This document shows, one piece after another, positions 56,373 through 64,000 of a stretch of DNA of 64,000 bases. The stretch's first letter is position 1, and every line of letters starts with the position of its first letter. The notes below the pieces were generated by a model that was given only the letters and a program-made list of their open reading frames with translations, had not been told where the DNA came from and did no database searches. The DNA lies in contig JBBMOA010000021.1 of the NCBI GenBank assembly GCA_037954235.1, forward strand, positions 6,676,501 through 6,740,500, read 5' to 3'. Source of the DNA: Aulostomus chinensis (lineage: Eukaryota > Chordata > Actinopteri > Syngnathiformes > Aulostomidae). The translations under genes were made by a program, and so were the position numbers.

Positions 56373-57101
56373 CTACCGTTTGGATGGGTTTGGGTAAAGC
56401 AGGACGGCGCTGAAGGACGACAGGATCTCAGGGGAGGCAGAAATGGCGAGCTTTCCGGCGGTCATAACCAGTCCCACTCGGTCTCCTTGCCTCAGCGACA
56501 GCACCAAGCTGAGGGAGGTCGAACTGCTGCAGCTACATTGGTCACGTGACTCGGGCTTCGCCGCAGTTCCGGATGCAAATCCTGTGGAGTCTAACCTCTG
56601 GATGCTGCGATTAGACACGGAGAGAACCGCCTCCACCCTCTCACCTCGCTGGGGCGTGAGCACGGCGGTCAGGAGGTAGCGGCCGTCTGTGGGAGCTGTG
56701 AAGATTCCTGAGAGACACGAAAACTCAAAAGTGAATGCTTGAAATTATTTCAACTGTTTAAGCAGCCAAAGATTCAGGATGAAACGAAACTGCTGCAGAA
56801 GCGACGACTGGCCCACGCGTGTCAATCTGTACTTATGGGTGTAGCTTGTAGCTTCGTAGTCAGACTTTGACTCAAAAACAGATCCGATTTGTTTTGTTTC
56901 TCAGGTGAATGAATACACCTCCACGTCGTACCATACTATTGTGACCAGTTGGGGAGCATTCAGTCTCTATGAGCCTTTACTTACCTGTGTTGGGATCGTA
57001 GTGACCTCCATCGTTGACCAGCATCTTGTTGAAACGGATGATTCCAACCTCTCCGTGATACGGTGGAAGGGTGAGACCAGCTGTGAAGGACACACTCTCA
57101 C
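56373..57101 (-). CDS. emilin2: EMILIN2 gC1q domain exons
   Basis: Exons 57101-56985 and 56707-56373 give about 150 residues: ESVSFTAGLTLPPYHGEVG, IRFNKMLVNDGGHYDPNTG, IFTAPTDGRYLLTAVLT, VEAVLSVSNRSIQRLDS, QGDRVGLVMTAGKL, ending LLYPNPSKR. This is the trimerising C1q-like head that in EMILINs carries integrin or self-assembly contacts. Length and motif order are those of the family. Confidence 0.9.
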
Positions 57102-57123
57102 CTGAACACAGGAAATATCACAC

Positions 57124-57167
<44 letters not shown>

Positions 57168-60100
57168 CAGCTCCCAGTACCAGAGGCGTGATCTGGAAGA
57201 ATGAATCGGTGCTGACCTGAAGCTGTTCCTGATTTCTGAAGTGGTCTGAGTCTCTGGTTCACATCTGCCGAAAGAGAAAAACAAAAAGGAGGGGACAGTT
57301 TTATCTCCTCCTGAGAGTCTCCGTCGTGTAACAGCACAAAGAAGTGTTAGGGACATTTACCAGGGATGAACTGAATTCTGGTCTTCAGAGATTCAGGAGG
57401 TTTTAGTGGTGCAGCTATGAGATACAACACAGAGATGAGATGTGTGACAGGCTGAAGGTGTGCAGCTCAGACTCATGTGGGCGGGGCTCACCTGGAGCTC
57501 CAGCAAAGCCTTGAACAGGCATCAGGCTGCCATCTGTCCCTTTAGGCAACTTGGACATGGAGGTCATCTTGCCTGGGGGCCCGGCCTCCCCGGTCTCCAA
57601 CACAGGTGGTTTAGGGAGGGAGGCTTCAACAGGGCCAGACGGTACTATGAGGTTCTTCCAAGAACCCTGGGGATGTCCCATGGCCTCCACATCAACCTGA
57701 ACACCTGATAGAGACAGGCGGGGGCTGAGCGATGGGGGAGAGGCTGCAGGTCACAGGGAGACAGATGTTGGGAGGTCAGACGTGTGAACAGAACAGCTGC
57801 TTGCGTGGTGACTCTTCAACTTCACCTCTGTGGGAACCAACAGAGTTCCTCCTCACATCCAGATCAGATCATAAAAATAAATTCACAAATCCCTTTACAG
57901 CCCTCAGATGCTGACCTTATATACACGTATTTCAATTTTGCCACAAAATCGAAAGTAGGTTTTGAGAAACGAACCTCAGGATAGCATATCAGGTGACTTA
58001 CATCGTTGACAACGGCTACAATTCATCACGGCGTGTCAGCACTGGGGCTCAGGACCGGTTTACAAATGTAGTTCAGTGGAGCAGAGCCGTCATGAATGCT
58101 TCCATTTCCTGCTTTGGCAGGTTTCTAGCGTCACGTTCAGTGTGGAGAAATAAGCCGTTTTTATTACTATTGTTGCCCAAACTGTCTGACAGGATGTCGA
58201 GATCAAAAGAAATGAAGATCAAAGGATGTGGAAATCAAAGGGAAGTTGAAAACTTCACAGGCGATCAACACATTTTATTTTTGCAGTTCTCGAATGTGCC
58301 TGCTTTTCTGTTTTGTACCACTGCACAAATTACTTTTATTATTATTATCATTAGTAGTGGGAGTAGTAGTAGTAGTTGTAGTAAGAGTTACAAAAAAATA
58401 CAGCGACCACAAGAAACAAAACTTTCTGATGAGTTCTTGAACAAAACCCTCACCTGATCTTTAAATTTGCAAAGTTGTGACCCTCCGAATAAAATGTTAG
58501 TAATTTTGCAAACTCACTCATGGAGAGATCGCATCTTAAAATAATGTTGGCGAGATGTTGATGCGCTTAAAAAAGTAATTTGGAACACTTTGCTGGCACG
58601 TTTTGAGAGAAAAGATGTTTGTAATATTCAAAATCCAGAGCATGGACCGAAAACAGAAAACGTGAATGAAATCAGAAAAAGATCCCGTGCATCAGCAGAA
58701 AATGTGCAGTATTTAACAGAATCTGGGCTTCTCTTCTCTTAGAAATCCTCCTAACTGCTACCAGATTTATTCACTTTTCTATTCTTTTGGGTTTTTTTTT
58801 AAGCTTTTCATGAAGGACTCAGAAATGTGCGGATCATTGTACCATTACTGGAATGGTAATTATTTTTGCCATCAATCATTTTAATTTTCTTTTTTTCTTT
58901 TTTTTTTTAACTGCAGTTCTCACTGCATAAAAAGTGACAAACGTAGATCTCCGTTGTAAGTATCACTATCTTGAAGACAAAGGAAACCACATATTTTTCG
59001 CCGGTTTCAGCTCAACCGCTGTGGGTATGCAACAATTATCTTGAAATTACAACATCTGGGGCACAACAGGAACATAAAACTTATCTTCCTAATAGCTGTT
59101 TACCAGTGGGCATCTCCTATTTAATTAAAATGTTCCACCCCTGTGAAGCAGTTTGTAATTTATGACGTTCACGTCTTCGCTCCACATCTAAAACTGACGT
59201 GTTTGCTGAAACAAATGCCGACGAACCTGAAAGGAACAAACGCCTACTTTGTTATAATGCAACTTTAAGAAGGCCAATGAAGAGCAGTTGTTTAAAGGAA
59301 GGATTGTCTTCCACTCTCATTAACACGAGGTGATCATCAAATCCTGCAATTATGGACATAAACAGAGAAAATGACAGGCTGCTGCTGCTGCTGCTGCATC
59401 TCCCATCACATGGCGACCAGCTCTGAAAGGGATTCCTGAGAACCACAACCTGGAGTTTATCAACAAATCAAGCCTCCTGGCCGGGGGGCGCCCAGTCGCG
59501 TTAGCCTCTGGTCCACAACCAAACAACGGCCCCCCCTACTCCGCTGTTACAAGAAGCACATTAAAGGCATACCAGCATACCGAGGCCCAGCCAGCCACAT
59601 GTTCACTCACCAGACCAACTTGTCCCCCTTCAGCCTTTAGGAGGAGGCTGGTTTACAACCTGGGAGCCCAGCATGTGGACTGGTGGGGGACTGTAAAACG
59701 CTGCATGTGCTCACTGCTTGGTCATGCTGCTGCTTATGTAAAGCCAGGTATGAAGCAATAGAGCGGGCTTCCGACTCCGTGTGGAGGCGGGTTGCACGTA
59801 TGATGAAAGAGGTGAGCGGTAAGCACATGCAGCTGCCGCCGTCTGCATCCTGTCAGCAAAGCAGCGAGGGAAACCTTCACTGCTCTGTCTAGGATACAGC
59901 ACCCCCCCCCCCACCACCACCACCCCAGAGAAGGACCACTTTCCACATCACATACCACAGTATAATGACTGCACAGCAATCTGGTGACATTGTGAGTCAG
60001 TGTTAGCCAAAGGCACGACGAGCGCTTTCTTTCATTTCAGAATCAATCAGCGCAACAGTCACAAAGCATAACTCAGGATTGCTCCATTTCTTCTGTCAGA

Positions 60101-62013
60101 CTACAAAGTTACACCCAGAGGCTTTATTCTTCCCAAGGGCCTTCCGTCAGGTCCCGTCTTGTTTGTGGCTCGCGGGGGGTTATCAAGTTTGACCGCTGGT
60201 GTGTCACCCTTCACGTCACCTTATCTCTTTGTAGGTCAGTGAGTTACCGGTCTAGCTACCGAGCCACGTCCGAGGGAGGAAAGCTCTAGTATCTGAGAAT
60301 CTCCCGATGATAGAGCTCTACGACGATGTGAGCTGAGGCCGTCACCGTCACACACAAGCAGAAGGAAACGCGGTGATTGGTGGTAATGTGTGCTAATATA
60401 CAGTCAAGACCACTTGACTACTCTGACACCCCAGTAATAACCCATAATTGACAAGGTAACGGTCCCAAGTGTCCTTATCTTACAGCTAACGGTAGATTAG
60501 CCAGTCAGCTACTGACCATTGCAACTATTTTGAAAGTCACACAGTAAACTGAATATTCCTGCGTTGGAATCTGTTGTCCGGGACAAAGCAAGGCTTAAGA
60601 ACATCGTCCTGGGTTGTTGCGAATAATTTTTCTGACATTTTTTTTGCACCAAAATTAATTGATTCAACAAGAAAATAAACAAAAAATGAATTGACAATGT
60701 AAATAATTGCTCAATAGTGTGTCTCAATTATAAGTGCACCCTTGCGTCGGCTGGATTTCTTTCCTCGTATTTTCTTGCGTGCGTCCAGGTTAGCAGTATA
60801 TTTGTGTTCTCCCATAGTCATGGCAGCGTTTTGTTCAGCTGCCCATCTTTTCGCAGTTGTTAGGTTTTTTTCTCATAATAATACACTGAAATGATGATGA
60901 CGTTGATTCTGAAGCACAAAATGACTTAAGCACCTTCAGATTTTTTTATTTTCCCAACTGTTCACTGAGGTCGCTGCTGAATGCTGCTTCAGTAAAATCT
61001 GACGAACCAGAATTTATTCCAAGTACAGATTAAATAAGCAACCTCTGTTAATAGTTTTGAGAAGCAGTTTAATTTTTTATAATCTTGCTTTTAACCCAAT
61101 TTAAACCTCTATCTGATATTTCTTTCACATTGTTTTTTTATATCTTAGAATTTCTCCTATTTTATATCAGCTGTTTTTATCTGTGATCTCTTTAATCTCT
61201 GTCTCTTATCTTTATTATTTTACTTGTTTTAGCTTGTGTTGTTATTTCTGACGTCTTAACGAGACATAATAGAGTGAAACAGCAGGCTTGACTGTCACGT
61301 TAATACGCGCTGAAATCTACAAAATCTTAGCGAGCGACAAATCACTTTCCTCTCTGTCCCGACCCTCTCATTTTAGCTGAGAAACCGCGATGACATCATG
61401 GCAAGCACGCTGACATGTGGCCCCCCAGGACTCTCGGAGTCTTTGCGATGTTTATTTTAAAAGAGACGCTAGGCACTCAGCTGTGGAGCCTCCAAACTGC
61501 TTGAGAGGGACGAGAAGGAAATAAGGTGGAACTACTGAGGAGTGATATAATAATACCCAGTAGCACCCAGTTTAAACACTCTCTGATAAGCTGAGTGCTG
61601 GTCTTACTGGGAGCCTCCCAGCAGCATTTTCCAGTGTCTGTAGATAAAAAAAAAAAGGGGGGGGGGGGTGTTGAGAAGATGAGGCACTCAGCAAGAGGTC
61701 CAGTCCACCTGGCCCCTTGCTGAGTGGAAATCCTGATCCTGTTTGCAAAACTTCCCAGTGACAGAATGATGAATTGGAAAAACCACAGGGGGGGTTGGGA
61801 GGGGGGGGGGGTGGCTGGCTGGTAACAATTAATCAGTGATTTGGTAGAAAATAGAAAACGGGCAACCTGGAACAACAGAGATGACTCACAAACAAAACAT
61901 ATCTTGATGCAGACTTGGACTGGAACTGGACCATTTAATTCCTCTTGACTTCCCATGAGAACCTGGACTGCATCACGTGTTGCATTGCTAACCCAAACCC
62001 CCACCCCACCCCA

Positions 62014-62088
<75 letters not shown>

Positions 62089-64000
62089 TGAGCTGATCCC
62101 AAAGACCTGGACCTGGCTCATAAACATGACGGGTGTGATTCTAGGTCACCATTACAACTGCGAGTCCAGTTGGGTCTCGCAGGCATCATTAATGAGGAGG
62201 CTCATAGGAGAAGTATGCAGCACCGAGATGTCCGACAACACGACGCGGTGCTGGCGATGAGCAAACAACAACAGGTCCCCAATCAGATCAAGTGAAAAAG
62301 GTCAGTCCGATATTCTCACTTACACCCAGCGAACAAAACTAAAATGATTCATTTACAAATGCGCACACACACACACACACGCACACACAACACACACACA
62401 CACAACACACACACACAAAGGCCTGGCGAGCAATGTTTCTCCAACCAAGCCAAAGCATTGCTCAACACAAGCGGGGTCTATTAAATCAAGCATGTGTCTT
62501 CAATCAACCCCGCCTCTTGAGCTTAAATGAAAATCCTACTTCCTCTCAAACACCCTCAGTATTGTTGCCTCTCCAGTATCCAGACACTGATAAACCAATG
62601 GGACCCTGCTCAGGCGCTATTTCAGGCTTTCACTACTCAAACTAAAGCTTGCTTGATTTGTCCATCGACCTCGACTGGGCAGGAATGTTTCATGCGATTA
62701 CTGTAATGCCTCCATGTTCTCTGAAAACAAGTACCTGTGACAGTGCTGACCCCGATCATGAGCCCTAAATGTTTTTTGTTGCTGTTTTTTTTGGTGATGG
62801 TAAAACACATTAAACTGGAGATAGCAAGAAATCTGAATATCCATCAGTGCAGACCTGGAACAATTATGGGTCAATTTCCATGTCTGATCACCGTCGCTGT
62901 TTCATCGTCCTTGAGGGAAAACGTGTGCGGTTCCAGGCATGCCAACGCTAACGTTAGCTGCAGCCACCGCGGAGCACTTGGTGTTCATTCTATCAATGAT
63001 GGTAGACAATATTTTGTGTTTGATGAGGTTTTTCCTCTGGTTAGGTGTTTTGCCAGGGCCGATTAGATTTGAGAGCAGTGCAGGATTTGGAAAAGGAGCA
63101 AACCTCACTTGCGACCATTTCCAGGCCATTGTGCCCTGACTTTCTGGCCTTGAATGTAACCTGGCGTCACCAGGCTTGCTCCCCCAGATGGGGAGACGCC
63201 TGGTATTTATCCGCTTAATCTTTCATGCGTCTGGACATTTATGTGCTCCACTACGTTCCTCTGTTCGACTCCATTCTTCTTGTTTCCAAACAGAACTGTT
63301 TTTGGGAGCATTATAAAGCCGGATATGGAACTAACAGATCCCAACAGAACAAATCATTCCCAAGAGGCAGCCTATCAGCAATCAACCAGAAACCATAGTA
63401 ACAGGACACTACATGATGTAGCACATGGATCCAGGCCAAACTTGAAAGCTTCACAGGGGTGGACCAACATGAGTTCACCCTCTCTCTCTATCTTGCTACC
63501 GAGGACATTAAAATGGCAGTTTACGTTAAAGCCGTAGAGATTTACCTGTCCCTGCAGGAGGGCTGTACGACAGCACCTGAAGGTCTCTGGCTATGGTGGA
63601 GATGTCGCTCTGAAGCTTCAGGCAGGTTCCCCTCACGTCACTGATGTCTCGTGCGTGAGCTTTCACCGTTCCGTTCAGCTGGCCGACACACGTCCACAAC
63701 GCGGAGACGTGTTTATTCAGCCCCTCTTTGATCCTCTGGAGGCTCCCTGAGATAGGATCCAGCTTGCCACACACGGCCTCAACATTAACAATACGACTGT
63801 CCATGTGGGCCATGTCCTTCACCACATCCTCCACTTTTTCTTTGCAGCGGTCGGCCTCCGCCTTCACCTCCCTGCCAAGCTCGACTAGCTGCTGTCTTAG
63901 ATCCTGGTGCCGTGTCCGGCTCAGCTCCAGGAGGTTCTTGATCTCCTGCTCAGGTTCTGCTAGACCCTGAGTGGAGTTGAGGCTCTGGAACACGTGAGAC
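56373..64000 (-). CDS. emilin2: EMILIN-2, 3' half (coiled coil to gC1q), runs off right edge
   Basis: Secreted extracellular-matrix glycoprotein of elastic tissue and vessel walls. Minus-strand exons in reading order: 64000-63546 (incomplete at its 5' end), 57704-57492, 57414-57361, 57264-57217, 57101-56985, 56707-56373 (stop TAG). All have GT-AG borders with phase 1 at each junction. In order the product shows a coiled-coil part (LQRIKEGLNKHVSALWTC; VKAHARDISDVRG), a proline-rich linker with one short collagen-like patch (GEAGPPGK), and the C-terminal gC1q domain. The EMI domain and most of the coiled coil lie beyond the window. EMILIN1 has a longer collagenous stretch; linkage to LPIN2 and MYOM1 also favours EMILIN2. 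Confidence 0.9.
57121..57164. repeat. (CA)n microsatellite in EMILIN2 intron
   Basis: About 20 CA units in the 115-bp intron between the exons 57217-57264 and 56985-57101, immediately beside the acceptor of the latter (read on the minus strand as a GT tract). Confidence 0.95.
57217..57704 (-). CDS. emilin2: EMILIN2 proline-rich linker exons (213, 54 and 48 nt)
   Basis: Three in-frame exons (57704-57492, 57414-57361, 57264-57217), each phase 1 to phase 1, encode the linker between coiled coil and gC1q: VEAMGHPQGSWKNLIVPSG, PPVLETGEAGPPGKM, LPKGTDGSLMPVQGFAGAP, then LKPPESLKTRIQFIP and VNQRLRPLQKSGTAS. No long Gly-X-Y repeat is present. Confidence 0.82.
62015..62084. repeat. (CA)n microsatellite
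   Basis: About 35 CA units, the longest pure dinucleotide tract in the window, in the EMILIN2 intron. Confidence 0.97.
62363..62417. repeat. Interrupted (CA)n microsatellite
   Basis: CA units interrupted by GC and AA steps in the EMILIN2 intron. Confidence 0.95.
63546..64000 (-). CDS. emilin2: EMILIN2 coiled-coil exon (partial)
   Basis: Open on the minus strand from the window edge to the donor ACAG|GTAAAT (exon edge 63546). It encodes about 150 residues of heptad-rich sequence (EPEQEIKNLLELSRTRHQDL; EADRCKEKVEDVVKDM; SRIVNVEAVCGKLDPISGSL), the end of the very large central exon typical of EMILINs. Confidence 0.88.

Larger units (their letters stand above)
57705..63545. other. EMILIN2 large intron
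   Basis: A 5.8-kb intron with several simple repeats: GTA/TTA triplets near 58318-58385, C-runs at 59893-59904, G-runs at 61656-61668 and 61798-61811, and long (CA)n tracts at 62015-62084 and 62363-62417. The open frames are short or repeat-derived. No exon is supported. Confidence 0.65.

Noticed and set aside
61477..62127. 216-codon minus-strand frame in the EMILIN2 intron
   Set aside because: Much of it is Cys/Val repeats from the (CA)n tract and homopolymer runs.

Overview
This window is vertebrate nuclear DNA, most likely from a ray-finned (teleost, probably percomorph) fish. The genes are split into many small exons with GT-AG borders and compact introns. The products are vertebrate-specific (myomesin, lipin-2, EMILIN-2), and the spaces hold (CA)n and (TA)n microsatellites, a tRNA-derived SINE, hAT-type MITEs and other fish-style repeats. 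All gene models below were built by matching reading frame and splice phase by eye. No alignment or database search was run.

Layout, left to right: (1) 107-2888 (+), the 3' six exons of CHMP5 (ESCRT-III), first exon off the left edge. (2) 5853-6709 (-), a complete MYL12-type myosin regulatory light chain with a non-coding first exon near 8188. (3) 12.8-36.7 kb (+), a complete MYOM1 (myomesin-1) gene of 38 coding exons, including the long cassette exon of the embryonic EH form. (4) 39523-40251 (+), two further coding exons that fit MYOM1 as an alternative C-terminus in frame. (5) 41.6-55.9 kb (+), a complete LPIN2 (lipin-2, phosphatidate phosphatase) gene of 19 coding exons. (6) 56373-64000 (-), the 3' half of EMILIN2, running off the right edge. 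The block EMILIN2-LPIN2-MYOM1-MYL12 is the same gene set found together on human 18p11.3; CHMP5 is elsewhere in human (chromosome 9).

The genes do not form one pathway. Two are contractile (MYOM1 crosslinks thick filaments at the sarcomere M-band; MYL12 regulates non-muscle and smooth-muscle myosin), one is lipid metabolic and transcriptional (LPIN2), one is extracellular matrix (EMILIN2) and one is membrane remodelling (CHMP5).

The points most worth a second look are: a perfect splice donor buried inside the last MYOM1 coding exon, in phase with two downstream coding exons carrying their own poly(A) signal; a roughly 750-bp imperfect palindrome ending next to LPIN2 exon 1; an in-frame alternative upstream start exon for lipin-2; repeat-borne DR1 nuclear-receptor motifs in LPIN2 and MYOM1 introns; a GC-AG intron and a 15-nt microexon in MYOM1; a Phe replacing the first Leu of the lipin LXXIL motif; and back-to-back poly(A) signals shared by the convergent LPIN2 and EMILIN2 genes. 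No microbial-style system, CRISPR array or viral gene is visible.
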